DNA of 64,000 nt. Origin: Tetraselmis striata. Its lineage: Eukaryota; Chlorophyta; Chlorodendrophyceae; Chlorodendrales; Chlorodendraceae. Positions 47,746 through 60,167 of the stretch are shown here, one piece after another. The notes below the pieces were generated by a model. It worked only from the letters and a program-made list of their open reading frames with translations. It searched no databases and had not been told where the DNA came from. The DNA lies in NCBI GenBank assembly GCA_006384855.1, contig VCJN01000945.1:186001-250000 (forward strand), written 5' to 3'. The translations under genes were made by a program, and so were the position numbers. Every line of letters starts with the position of its first letter. Position 1 is the stretch's first letter.

Positions 47746-49099
47746 AAACGTTCAAAATAAATGTTAGGGGCGTCAAAAGTTGCATGGTTGCGGTGTTAAG
47801 AAATGTTGGCCTCAAAACCTTTGTTTTCAGGGGACAACACACGCGCCACAAGATAATCTAAGTGCCGACGTCTTGTCCCCGGGCTTTCACGGATGGGTCA
47901 ACGTGATGATCACTGACGGATACAACTTGGTACAGATGATGATCACGGATATAACTTGAAACTGTATTCCCAAGTAACGTAGTAGGCGCTGTGGTGTTAG
48001 TATGGCTAACTAAGTATGTAATAGAAATGTTCTATCATCCTTTGAAATCATAACATTGCCATTGCTAATTTCATGTATGATCAAAGCTAGCATGCAGCAA
48101 AACATGGATAATTATAAAAGCAATGCAACAGTAACGTACACTAGACAAGCTCCGAAACCATCATGTTTGTCATGCAGCCAAAAGCCACGAAGTGAGGACA
48201 TCACTCGTCGAAACGTGGTCCGCTTAACCGCGCTTACCACATACTAAGCTCGGAAAAGCGCCTGTCTGTAGCAAGCTTAAGCCCCGCTTAACGTTAAGCG
48301 CCGCAGTACTTTATATCAGGCTAGAGGCATGCGTACGGCAGCGAAGTCTTGCACTGAGTACTAGAGAATAGCGTGACGAGTAGCACCACCAGTAGTCGCA
48401 AGTCATCACTACAGCAGGTCTACAGGGCACCAGTAGTCGCGAGTCATCACTATATAACGTACGGCGGGAGTGGCACGGGTACAGTACTTAACGATACTCT
48501 AGAAAATCACCAAGCGCGGCGGTAAGCGCGACTACTCCGCTACTACTCGCGAGTAGTCGCGGGGGTTCAAACGTAACGGGCGGGAGCTGCAGTACTCTTC
48601 GCCACATACCGACAACGTGATAAATATAGCGAAAATGAATTTCATGCGGGCGGCGGATGGTTTGAGGTTTTATAAAAGTAGAAGCGCCAGGCCGGATGTT
48701 GCCAACCCAACAGCCAATGAAAGTGGAGCTTCTAACTGTAGTTAAGCGCATTTAAGCGCGCTTAATCCTATCTGGCAAATTTGATAGGTGAGTGTCGGTC
48801 ACTTTCAGTTTTATGCAGGTGGGGTCGGACACTATGCGAAAGTACTGAGAAACAAACCAGAAAATGTAATTACATCGGACCGCTATTGCCCGTGGCCGCC
48901 GCCGCGGCGCGGCCTGCGACCGCGGCGGCCTGCTGGGGCCGCGCTGCTGGGGCTACGCTGCCGCTCGCCTCTTCCACCTGCCGCCGGCTTGTGGTGCTAT
49001 ATATGCCCGCTGGTTGACTGGCACTCCGACTGGAAGAGTCTAAGGTGCTGACAGTTGCCGTTTTGACCGCGCCGCTCTCCCCCGTAGCAGCGACTAATT
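47746..49099. other. Gene-free stretch with CTTAA-rich palindromes
   Basis: Around 48215-48305 and 48735-48775 there are many GCGCTTAA / TTAAGCGC strings in both orientations. CACCAGTAGTCGC(A/G)AGTCAT is repeated at about 48387 and 48429. These may be subterminal repeats of an element of about 560 bp. The GC-rich part 48890-49080 is open in several frames without a match. Confidence 0.35.
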
Positions 49100-50284
49100 C
49101 GCACCGACGGAGGAGGCCACCCTTTCCGGTTGGGCTACCTCCAGCTCGCCAAGAATGGACCGACGGCTCAGAAGCGGACCGAGTTTTCGCCGAGCTCACG
49201 CATGCAAAGTTCTGCAACCCACGACGTATCGCCGTGTCCGGGCAACTCGACCATCTCCGCCGAGCGTTCGACGACAAGACCCTCGAGATCCGCCTCTCCG
49301 CAGCGGGCAAGGCTCGTGCCGCGGTCGCGTTCGCCAAGGCCACCCCCGACAAGCCAGCCTTCACAGAGTACGCCGAGAGGCGCAAGCAACGCGAGCAAGC
49401 CGCAACAGCGCGGAAGGCTGCAGCGACGGCCGCAACAGCCGACAAGGCAAAGGCCAAGGTCACCAAGTGACGGTGTGGCCCGCCGCGCCGACTCATCTAC
49501 GCCTATCTCCCTCTGCATGCGACACTGCGTGCGGAGAAGATGGCGCGACTGGGAGAGCATCGGCGCGAGCGGACAAGTCTTGAGCTGGATCCGCCAAGGA
49601 GTCCGGATACGCTTCAAAACCGGGCAACGCCCTCGCCTCTACCTACATCCACGGCGTCTCTATGCGCGACGCCACTCAAGCACAAATGGACTTCATGGCT
49701 ACGGAACTGCGGCCCCGCTTCGAGGCGATTGGCGCGTGGGAGCGAGGACACTGCGACAAGTGGGTATCCCGAATGTTTCTAGTCCCCAAGCCCGGCACCA
49801 ACAAGTGGCGCCTCAGCATCGACCTACGGGAGCTCAACAAGTGGTGCAAGACTTTCACGATGTCCTGCGAGACGCTCAAGCACCGGCGGCACCTGGCGCG
49901 CGCGGGGGGCTGGTTCGTTTCGATGGACCTAGCCGATGGCTACTACGCCCTCGGGATTCGGGAGGAGGACCGCGACTTCTTTACCGTGAACTACCGGGGG
50001 GAGCTGTGGTGACTGGCGTGCCTACCGATGGGTTGGACAGGCTCGTCGTACTACTTCTGCAAGTTGACAGCGGCCTTTACGGACTACCTGCGGACGACCC
50101 TGAGGCAGCGCGACCCAGTGTTACCTCCCACGGCCCCGTCCAAGCCTACTCGCCGTTTCCTGCGCAACACTCGCCGGCGGGGCGAGCGGCTCCTACCCTA
50201 TTTATATGGACGACTTCCTTTTCTTTGCGGACTCCCGAGAGGCAGCCCTGGAGCTACGCGTCCGATTAAACACCTTGCTGGACC
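49100..50284 (+). mobile_element. Truncated second DIRS copy
   Basis: Very similar to about 41360-42540: the end of the gag-like region and the first two thirds of the reverse transcriptase (FLVPKPGTNKWR, DLADGYYALG, then a YMDDF-like box). Both ends are cut; the right one stops at 50284 where the duplication copy B begins. The sequences remain close to the first copy, so the two are of similar, fairly recent age. Broken in a few places. Confidence 0.75.
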
Positions 50285-50287
50285 GTC

Positions 50288-50325
50288 AGAGCCGGCGACC
50301 ATCATCAGAGCCGGCGACCATCATC
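50288..50325. repeat. 19-bp tandem repeat at a breakpoint
   Basis: AGAGCCGGCGACCATCATC occurs twice, followed by AGAGCTAGCGACCG, which shades into the start of copy B. It lies exactly between the truncated DIRS copy and copy B. Confidence 0.75.
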
Positions 50326-50611
50326 AGAGCTAGCGACCGAACCGCGGCGGTCGGCGATCGGCTGTCGGCGCGCGGACGACGGCGGCGGAAATTTTACTAC
50401 TGGCCCGGAGCGGGGCCGCACCCCGGTCGTATCCGGAAGTCGTCACTTTACCGAGCGTAATCCTTTGAAAAGCCGCCATATATGCGTCATTACAACGTCA
50501 GAGGGGCTTCAGCAAATATCGGTCGCGCGCATCATCAGTATACGTAGTAGGTATGGGCCGCTTCATCAGGCGAAATCGTCCGAGGAAATGAAGCAATAAT
50601 CAATCAATAAT

Positions 50612-50875
50612 TCCCCTACGTCTTGGGTTGAGCGGAGAAAAAGGAGGCGGCGGTCCGAAATCACCCGTAGTGTTAACGAAACGGTACCGGTAACACAGCG
50701 GTTTCGTTACGCGATCTAAGGCGTCCGTCCTCCGTCCTCCTCCGTCCTCTCGTGCTGCGTCTTCGTGAATGAACCGTCATACGTTCAATATTCGCTCTTT
50801 TGATTTCACGGTTCAGATACGAGTACGGATGGTTTCTGAATGGACGCGCGTGTACTCTAGCCTAGGGACGCTTGA
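50612..50875. mobile_element. Left part of a Helitron2-like element
   Basis: Starts TCCCCTACGTCTTGGGTTGAG at 50612, with the same inner sequence as the copies at 5893 and 32212 up to the gag-YR insertion. The right end is missing: the sequence at 53417 jumps to what in copy A lies beyond the element. Confidence 0.55.
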
Positions 50876-53417
50876 TATGATTTAAACTAGTTTATGGGGT
50901 TTCCTCCCTTGATCTAACCGCTTTACAGGTACAAGTGTTGCTCAGTGGTACGGGAACTAGGCACCCGTCGTTGCGCCCTTTTTGGGTGCAGCACGAGTAG
51001 ACATAAAAGCAGCCATAACAGCCGAGCCTGCCATCTTCCAGTTTTCGCTGCGTTACACGCAACGATGTTAAAACTGTCTCGTAACCTGTTGCGAGCAAGG
51101 TCACCCCATGTTGTTCAAGACCACACCCGGCTCACCACCCGTGTGTGATATTCTCATCCGTGCGTCCGTGCGTTATTATCATGCCAGGTGGAGAGGAACC
51201 CGTCGTTGAGCCGACGCTCGAGTCGCTACACGCAGACGTGAAGGCCGAGTCTACATTATTGCGCGAGCTTGCAATAGCGTTGGCTCAATTGACGGCTCGT
51301 GAGCGCGTTGTTGATGGAGAAGAAGCACATGGTCCCGGTTCCGGGCAGCAGCGCGTCGCGAGATAGCCGACAGGCAGCGGGGGAGCCGCAGAGCGCCCCG
51401 ACTTGCTAGAGCTAGCCCAAAGCGGCCGTGTCGGAGCAAAATCCGTGAGTGACGCGGATGACTACCTCGCGTGCCAGAGCTACTGCAGCGAGCAGAGTCT
51501 GGTTACGAGACCGTTCGACCGGTCAGCCGAGCGAGTGCCTGGACTCTTCCCCCGGAGCACCGACTACCTAACGAACGAGTACCTCAAGTAGGATGACCGG
51601 CGTCTGCCGGCCTAGGAGGAGTATTTATAGATGTCGTGTTTCGGCGCCCACATGGCCGCACTTTTCGTGGCTCTCGACAAGCTGCTGCCCTACGTCCCTG
51701 CTGCAAGTCAAGACTTCACCCCCTACCTCGCGAGAGCTCGGAACCACGCCGAAGCCATCGACAAGCAAGGCGTTTCGCTTTCGTTTGTCCTTTTTACGAA
51801 GGCTTAATGAGGTCAAGCGTGTGCACGGTGACCAAGGTGTTCTGGACGTGTTGTGAGCCCGGCACTTTCAGCCTTCTTCTGAGCATATGGGTTCCGCGAT
51901 TTTCGGGGACCTCATGAGGGACTACGAGCGTCGCGTCTTCGAGGCGACAGTGGCCAGCAGCGCCAAAGCAACCGCTACTGCTCGAGTAGCGACGGCAACT
52001 GCAGGGCGCGGGCATGGACGAGGACGTGGTGATGGACGCGGGCGTGGTCGCGAAGATGAGCACGAGTGACGGTGTGGGGCGCCTTTCGTCGGAGCTGCTG
52101 GAGCTTTTGCGAGGTCTTCTTCGGTGACCGCCGCAAAGCGCACCCTTGCAGTTCAACGACGGGATGAGCGCCCTATGTCAGGACCTGACCCCCCCACCTT
52201 ACAAATTTCAGTTAGACCTTCCTCGGTGCGGCGCTTCATACAGCTCTAGCCGAGTGCGGCTCAACCATCCGCACGCCTGCACATGGCGGCTCAACCAACC
52301 GCCTCCCGTACCATTTCATCACTGCGTCCGTCGGTTGTCACACTGCGCGTTACAACTGTTTCGTAACGACCAAACTTCGCGGATCTACGTTACGCGCGCG
52401 ACAGGCGCTATGAGCGCGAAGGGCGCGCGGGGCGGCCCTCTTGCCTGAACCTAGCCCCGCAAACCCGTACTGGTGCTACGGTAAACCTACCGGCCAACCG
52501 CTAGGAACCTAACCGCCGCTGCTGCCGAGTACTTTGCAAACTGTAGTCGCCCTCCTGGTTCTCTAATGGTAAAACGGCGCACTTACGTAATTGACGAGCC
52601 CGAAGCTGTCGCTCCCTAGGCCGCGTCACTGCGATCTCGACTGAATGATGCTTTCGGCTCAGACGAGCTAGGACAGCGGATGGACGCTCCACCTGCTCTC
52701 CAACTCCCTCACCGCTCAGACACTCAAGAGCTACGCCGGCAGGCTATCTCAGTTCGCGGAGTTCTGCCACGACTCATAGAACATCAGCCCGCCGGAGGCG
52801 ACCACTGCTACTGTCGTCCGGTACGTTGCCTTGATTGGTGTGCGAGGGCACATTGGAGCCAAGTCACTGCAACCCTACATGTCTGCAATCAACACGTTCT
52901 TCGAGCTGCACAACCTCGACCCAATCGCAAAGGACAACCTACACCTTACTGCAGCTAGGCGTGGGCTGATGCTGCGGCAGCGACGTCTGGAAGCATCCCC
53001 TTTGCGAGTTCCTCTGCCTGCTGATGTAGCTTACAGCTTCGTCGAGATGTTAGTGTCTGTTCCCACCACAGAATACCAGCTGCACGACTTCCGAGCCCTC
53101 GTGTCCTCGGTTGCCAACTTTATGTTCTTTGCTAGGGGACTTACTGGCGTGTCTTGCCGAGTGCGGGATATGCATGTCGACGATTATAACATTACCCTGC
53201 AGGTGTATCGCGAGAAAGGCCGCGCAGGCCGATGGGGACCCAACGACATGCGCGTGCTTCTCCTTCCGGTGTCAGAACACCCCCGAGTTGCACGTCTCCT
53301 GCACTACTTCATCGACAACGTCCAATATGCCCCCCTGGTTATTGTTGCCTTGGCTGAAACAAACCACTGGGCGGTCACCCCAAGCGAGCAGTCAAAACCT
53401 TGGACCCGCACTATAAT
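50876..53417 (+). mobile_element. gag + YR element, 3' truncated, fossil
   Basis: The left direct repeat begins ATGATTTAAACTAGTTTATG at about 50876. A gag-like region (about 51180-52070) and most of the tyrosine recombinase (about 52560-53417) follow. The catalytic end and the right repeat are gone. It is broken in many places, more than the copy in A. Confidence 0.65.
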
Positions 53418-53717
53418 CAAACATTTTGGGTAATAATAAAGGTCACTGATGTATTTTGACGTTAATATTTGTACCAGTTTGTAACGGTGAGAACTAACCC
53501 GACCCGAGAAAATTGTACCGCGTTCATACATCGACTGGCCAGTGCGGATCTCAGTGGGAGCGCGCTTCTGCGCGCCAGTGCATACTTATTTCCCTAGACA
53601 GAGACGACTGGGACGACGACTGGGTTGCAGTCCTCAGTGATGATTACTACCTACCACCAGGTTATTGATTAGCAGTAGGGATAACAGTAAGTTACAAGGC
53701 CGCTGCCCCCGAGGAGG

Positions 53718-54478
53718 ATGACCAAGGATACACAACTGTGGGAGCGATGGCGCCTGGTGGTGGTGTTGCTCAGACAACACGAGATGCCAGAGATATGTGT
53801 TACTCCCAGGCACATATGGATGCATATGCTGCAGATGGCCGTTAAATGCTGCCTATGGCCGCTGGGTGTTGGAATGGAAATATTTCAAAACCACAGTCCG
53901 TCGAAGTACTGGACGTAGGATATGTTTGCTGCTTATATTGGTCCAAGCTCCTATCAATGTATCATGTGCATGCTGCGCTTGCCGTGCGTGTATGCAGCAC
54001 GCAGAGGGTGCTCTGCAATGATTTAAGGGGGGGGTCGTTTGGGGAGCGATACATACCTGTAATCTTGACGTGAGAAATATACCCGGTATAAGTTCACCGC
54101 AACACAGACATGCATGGCTGGTAAAAAATATTATGGTGGTCCGATTACCCCCCCCCCCCCCCCAACCACACCCACACACATCTCCACCTGTCAGCGAGGA
54201 CGTGCCGTTGAGTGTTTGTTGGGGGGGGGGGGGGGGGGTAAGCTGGACAGCATGCGATTCCCATCACCGGTACCGCGTCATCAAGAAACACTCCAAATAT
54301 CACTTGATCAGTCTCAACGCCCTCGGTTTGTACTGTAACAGTAGTAGTTCATTGAAAGCGCGCTACATCATCTGCATCTGCCGCAGTGCTTCACATCTCA
54401 TGGAATATGATATGTACGAGGCTTTACCAGCTGCTTTTGAGGCGGCAACATGGCTACAGGTAAATGACCAGTCTTAAC
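53718..54478 (+). pseudogene. Unidentified spliced-looking gene, copy B
   Basis: MTKDTQLWERWRLVVVLLRQ opens a frame here that stays open longer than in copy A. YGRWVLEWKYFKT is followed by VCCLYWSK in the next frame. After C- and G-runs (about 54147-54238) comes RYRVIKKHSKYHLISLNALG to EAATWLQ with a possible donor (CTACAG|GTAAATG). Family unknown. Confidence 0.35.
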
Positions 54479-54651
54479 ATACAAGAACATACAGTTATGG
54501 TACCCTGTCATGTAATGAAGACGTCCCAAGTTGGCCAGGAAGCTGCAGTATCTCCGGGACATGCCGGCATGCATGCTGCTAAGCGTTGGTAATTTTCTAC
54601 TCAAGCTGGGAAAAATAAAATCTCTGCGGTATGTTCGGTGGAGCGCGCTCC

Positions 54652-57331
54652 TTTTTTTTTTTTTTTTTTTTTTCGCCCCCGGGACAGGACTGGCACCAGT
54701 GAAACCCTTGCAGCGTCTCTACGACGGCCGTTTAGGCAGCAATCCAGTTACGGAAAGCCCTGGGTAGGCGACGCTCCGTTATAGTCATCAAGCAAATTGC
54801 CGAAGCATTTCGCAAGACTAATTGGAGGCCAGTGACGGAATTTCCAACACTGTTGGATCACCGTCTAAAACACTGCCATCAAAATACCCGGCACTGACCA
54901 CGAAAGGTCCGCCCTACCCGTTTGGGCGTCGGCCCATTCGAGTAATGCGAGTTGGGGCAAGCCCCAACCCGCGGAGCAAAGCATTTCGGGAGTGCGATAC
55001 ATGTGCAACAAAAAAGGCAATGTGAGGGAGGGCCCGACGCCATAGCTGGAAAAATTTCCCATTCCCAGTAAAATCCAGGGCGCCGTGAAGGGAGGGGGGG
55101 ACCCCGCCCAAAATAAAGGCAGTTAAGTCCTCAGGCGTTGACGCACTAACCTGACTACTAATAAAATCCCTGAACTCCGGAACTAACAACCCAAAATTAT
55201 GACGGTGATACCCCCACCGCGGGCACTCCACCAACATATGTTCGATAGTCTCAGATTCACCTCCGCCACATGCAGGGCAGTGTTCAAGGAACCGCTCAGG
55301 CATGGCATGAATCCGGGCCAATCGGCGGGCAGTGGGAAATACTCGGGTGCGTAATTGTATCATAATGTGCAACCCGGCCACAACCCCCGCGGGGACACCC
55401 ACACCGTACTGTGGCAACGGGTTTGACGCATAGGACGCCTGGACATATATACCCCAGGTGTTATTGCGTGCTAACGATACCGACGATTCGTAACGCGCCC
55501 ACACCGATGCCTTTACTAGTTTAGCGGCATCGCGCGCGGCTAGTGACCTCCACTCAAGTGGAAGGTGCGCCCCCTCAGCTAGCCCTACGTTCGCCCTAGC
55601 TAGTCGATCTAACCACCGCACAGTCCCCGACGTCCACGTGTTAGGGCGCGCCCGACTTGGCTGATCTACTAAATGGGTTATACATGTATTCAAGTCGGAT
55701 GCTTTAAGGAACGCCCGAGTCCGTGCCGCAGCGGCCGTAGCCTCTATGGGCGCAATATCCAATTCCCGCATCATCGGTGCAGTGGCTACCCCAGGGGAGT
55801 TTTTACCTACCCCAATGAGGCAACGCAAGCACTGATTGAGTACAGTTTGTAATTTATTTGCGCCGCTAGTTCTATCCATGCCCCATACTTCACACCCATA
55901 AGTTAAAACCGGCAGTACACAGGTTTTAAAAACCGACACACGCACATTAATAGGGATTATGTCCCGTCCACCGACTAATACCGAATCGAGCGCCTCAATA
56001 GCGCGTTTACCCTTCTTAACCCGGTCGTCTACTATGTGTTGCATACCTAAATCTGACTTAATGACCGTACCCAAGTACCTATATATATTCATTTACAACC
56101 GGTACCCGTTCCCCCCCCAAGCTGCCATCGGGCAGCTTGTTCGCGTAACGCGGTCTCGTCGGAATATCGGCCTAATGCCATCACCCCACACTTAAGTACC
56201 CCAAACCCCATAAAATGATCCTCCGCCCACTGCGAGAAGTGGGCGAACATGGCATGCAAGTTATCGAACGAGCCTGTGATACCAACAGCGTCGTCCGCGT
56301 ATAACTGACCTGGCACCCTTAGTGGTTGCCTTGCCGCTAATGTGTCAGTGCACCCTGGTACATCACATCCTAGATGTTCTACCCCATCGAATATATCGTT
56401 AATAAATATGTTAAATAGGATGGGGGAAGCGGGGCATCCCTGTCGGAGGCCACGCTCTATGGGTATGGGGTCTGATAGTGTTCCCGGGGCCACCCCTGTC
56501 TTGACCCGTACCATACTATCCCTGTATAAAGTTTTAATGAAGGTAAGCATATGACCCGAAACTCCTATGGCTTGTAGTTTTAGGAATAAAAGCTCATGAG
56601 GTACGGTGTCATATGCCTTCCTAAAGTCAATAAAACCCGCGTACGTGGGTAGACCTGCCGCTTGGCGACGAGCCGCGATATCGAACAAGCTGGCGACTTG
56701 CATGGGGCCCTCCTCATTCCGCATAAAACCCGCTTGCCAACGGCGGATTATCCCTTTAGCTTGGCAGACGTCTTGCAAGCGTTGGGAAATGATGGTCATA
56801 AGGAGTTTCATAGCGGCACCCATAATCGAAATACCCCTATAATTGTCCATAACGGTCGCGTCGCCTTTCTTGGGCACCGATACTATGGCCGAGCTACGCC
56901 ACTGCTGGGGGATATAGTTCTTAGTCCATATCCCGTTAATTAAGGCCAGCAATGCCTTGCCAAAATGGCTATTCGGGGCGTATATCGCCAATTTTAAAGC
57001 CTCTGCAGTGATCCCATCCTGCCCCTGGGCCTTATTATTTTTAAAACGCCTAAGAGCTTTGACTAGTTCCTCCCATGTTATATGCCCATTAATCCCGTTT
57101 AGTGCGGGGGCAATGGGTGGGGATGTACCGTGTCGGTGTTCCCACGCCGCACGGTATATCGCAACCCGTTGTGCTAGGGGGTGGGGGTCACGCAGCAGCT
57201 CCCGATAGTGCCGCGCCCAGCACGCATTTATTTCGCCCGGCTCGGTATGAAGTACCCCCGATACCGGATCGCGTACTGGCTGGTCGTTCGCGCCCTCGAA
57301 TGAACCCTGCCCCTTACGGATTTTATTGACC
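54652..57331 (-). mobile_element. LINE (non-LTR retrotransposon), 5' truncated, with poly-A tail and 10-bp target duplication
   Basis: Oriented on the minus strand. A 22-bp T-run at 54652-54673 is the poly-A tail. AGCGCGCTCC flanks both sides (54642-54651 and 57332-57341), and copy A has a single AGTGCGCTCC at the empty site (about 37250). The reverse transcriptase reads from 57331 (already inside the domain) through NNKAQGQDGITAEALK, SVPKKGDATVMDNYRGIS, GFIDFRKAYDTVP, GLRQGCPASPILFN and QLYADDAVG. A second frame then has NIYRYLGTVI, TYGCEVWG and a C-terminal CPACGGGESETIEHMLVEC zinc knuckle. The frame changes once near 56090 (an ATGA overlap), beside a C-run. The apurinic endonuclease part is absent through 5' truncation. 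Confidence 0.85.
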
Positions 57332-57830
57332 AGCGCGCTCCTATTGACCAGCCTGACGAGATCAAGCTCATTTCAAATTTTGCCGCATGAGTTAGCTGTC
57401 ATCAGCTGATTGCCATGGTTGACGTGGCAGGCTGCCATATACATGTTCCCTGGTGTATCACCCCCTGGTCTGTTGTCGACAGTCTGCTCCGTTTCTGGCG
57501 CGGTGGCAACAGCATCGCAAACGAGTGTGCAAGATCATTGGTTCCATGACAGATACTGTCATCAACTTTCGCAGGTAGGCATCAAGCGATCACACCGAAT
57601 ATGGCCACAGAGTATGTATTGAGTTAAATAGGCGATGTTTTGGGTTACGTAGTCTACAGGAGTGCTCTAGGTGCAGGCCTACACGGTGGATCTTCTGACA
57701 TGCCACCAGGTGCCGCCAATACGCATTTACGATGACACGCTTCCGACAAGGTCGTATGAATGCAGACCATAAAAGACGCCGTGTGGAGCATGCCGGGCGC
57801 GCCAGGTGGCGCCTGCAGAGCCTCTAAGTT

Positions 57831-58723
57831 CTATGTCAGGCTACTGAAAACTGGAGGGAAATTGAGCTTAGCCTTGTCACCTCGCTCACGCCAAGCAGCT
57901 GCGTCATAAGCTCTAGCTGCGGCCTCCTCTTCCTTGAAGTACCCAAGCCACGTGGCTTTCCCATTGGCGAAAATCATGGCTTGCCACCTTTCATCCTTCT
58001 TATTCCAGCTCACGCCACGGTAGCAGGAAGACTTGATGGGCTGTCTGGGGCTGGTGGCGCGTCCACGGACGGTAGTAGTGCCACTCCCGACGAAGTTGCC
58101 AGTGGAACGTCTGGAGCGCTCCTCCGTAAGGAAAATCTGGGAACGATCCGCCAAGGCCGACTGGTGCGACACCCCGGAGCCGCTCAGACGTTTCAGCTGG
58201 CTATCACTGCGACTGCGCCAGTGGGTATTCGCGAGCTCTCGCTCAGCTGAGTCGTGCGCCCCCCAGGAGGCAGCCTCACCGGAGTCACCGCTGAGGTAGA
58301 AGCGTAGCGCCGACTGCTTATTAGGACTGGATGGGGGGTGATCACTGGCATCAGGCAAGCTCATAAGAGCTCGCACTCCGTTCGCCCGGTCTGCCGTCCG
58401 CTCCCGCCGGGCCACACCCATGCCGAACCTCGCCGGAGTTTCATATGTCACAGGATGAGAGGCGCGAGGCGAGGTGGCTGCCTGCTGCTCTCCGTATAGG
58501 CGGAGAAGGAACTGGTCGTACGCCCGTGCCGCCTCTTCTCTGGTATCGAAGCGCCCCACAAGATTAGTCATCCCCAAGTAGGTTATGTAGGCCACGAACT
58601 TGTCGTCGCCGGCGCACTTCATGACACCTCCAGTGCGTTTGAAGATCGGTGGGCTCGGCGGGACGTGAAAGCGGCGGGCGACGCCGGCGTCATCAGAGCG
58701 CAGGGGTTGCGACGAGGAGCCAT
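57831..58723 (-). CDS. Double AP2-domain protein, copy B
   Basis: One continuous frame runs from 58886 to the stop at 57831 (up to 351 residues) and contains both AP2 units. The first is a degenerate one ([18 protein letters not shown] ... [16 protein letters not shown]). After a Ser/Arg-rich linker comes a canonical AP2 domain ([44 protein letters not shown]). The ATG matching copy A's MAPP start (58723) is in another frame here because one base is missing after it, so this copy would need the upstream Met at 58886 or another start. Probable nuclear DNA-binding protein; its presence only in the duplicated segment suggests it may be cargo of a mobile element (inference). Confidence 0.65.
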
Positions 58724-59696
58724 TGGCGGCCGCCCCCAGGAGGAAGACGGCATCGTGTTCATACAGGTGGCAGTAGCATCGTCCGAGCATGCAGATCCGC
58801 CTCGCGAGCTTGTTGTGCTGGTTGTACCAACGGTCTTGCGGGTGGCGGCCTCGGGTCGTGATGGGCGACGGTACGGCTTGAAGCAACTTCCAAAGGTTCT
58901 GCCGGCGGTAAATGTCGACGCACGTACGGGCCCGCCGCTGCGCTCGGCGCCGACAGGATATTCGCTCATTTTTGTGGATATTAGGCGGTCGCTACGTTCT
59001 CACTTCGGGTTTCTGGCGTGGATGGCTACCGGGCAGTTTTTTTTTTCTGAGACGGCGGTGCCTCAGGCCGGGCGGGCGCCGATTCGGCCCTGCAAGGGTC
59101 GCCCCATTCGCAAAGGAAAAGCAGCAGTTAGCGCTATCCGCCCGGTTGGCGTGTGGACAACGGACGGTCTCAAGACATAAGAGATGACTCAGCCTAGCAA
59201 AGGCTGAGCACGTGGAAGTGGCAAGTGGAGCAGGTGTCCAAGATCCCTTGCCACTCGTATTATCAAGCTGCCAGTCGTGTATGAAAGCGCGAAGTGAAGT
59301 GGGAACCGGCCGGCGTTTAATTCGGGAGTATCTGGGCAACTGGCACGCTAGTGCACAAGCAAGCGGGCTGCTGGGATTGAGAGGCACGCGGAGAACCCTC
59401 ACCTGCAAATCTGCAACACAGAAAGAAATCGCTCGGAGAACTGCTCCCGAAGTACCGGTACGGTACGGGTACTCGGGTTTCGAGTGTGGACGTTGCACCA
59501 TCGACTCCGAAGAGTTGCTACGACGACGAGGCAACTTTCCGGCTGACTGTGACAAACTTTGCTGTGCTGAGCCGTGAATTGTTCCCGGACGACAGTGATA
59601 TTTCCCTCCACTCGTACCAGAACCAGTGCCGGCTACTGATTCGTACCCAGCACGCCATGACACGAGTAGCATTCGCTACGGTACTTTGTACCTTGT

Positions 59697-59783
59697 ACCG
59701 GTGTGAATTACAAAAAGGGCCTTGTACCGGTACCTGTAGCACTTTAGCATATTTGTTACTGTCCTTTTTGTAATTCACACCGG
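59697..59783. repeat. Hairpin mini-element (MITE-like)
   Basis: GTGTGAATTACAAAAAGG and its inverted complement CCTTTTTGTAATTCACAC enclose about 45 bp, in copy B only. A related single arm, CCTTTTTGTAATGCACACC, lies at about 6762-6780 inside the Helitron2-like element. Confidence 0.5.
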
Positions 59784-60167
59784 TAGCACTTTAGCAGCGA
59801 CCAAGCATGACGACGACTCAAGTAGCCGACTTAGCGACGACTTTACAAGCAAGGATTTTTACAAAATACCAGGAAGGATTTACAGCACTGGTATTTACCC
59901 CTAAATTCGAGTATCCCTCTACTGTACCGGACTACCTATCGGTGACTACCTAAACCGCTTTTATGTCTACTCGTGCTGCACCCAACAAGGGCGCAACAAC
60001 AGTTACTAGTTCCCGTACCACTGCGCAGCACTTGTAGCTGAAAAGCGGTTAGGTCAAGGATGGAAACCCCATAAACTAGTTTAGATCATTTCAAAGTTGA
60101 GTCTGGTTTTGCCAGTCTTGAGCGAACGGAGAGAGCGGTGGATTGACGGAGAAGGGGTAGCGCCAAG

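Larger units (their letters stand above)
50330..59862. repeat. Copy B of the 9.5-kb direct duplication
   Basis: See copy A (30588-40142). B lacks the TIR element and the TRIM-like element, has lost the 3' part of the gag-YR element and the right end of the Helitron2-like element, and gained a LINE at 54652-57331. Confidence 0.75.
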
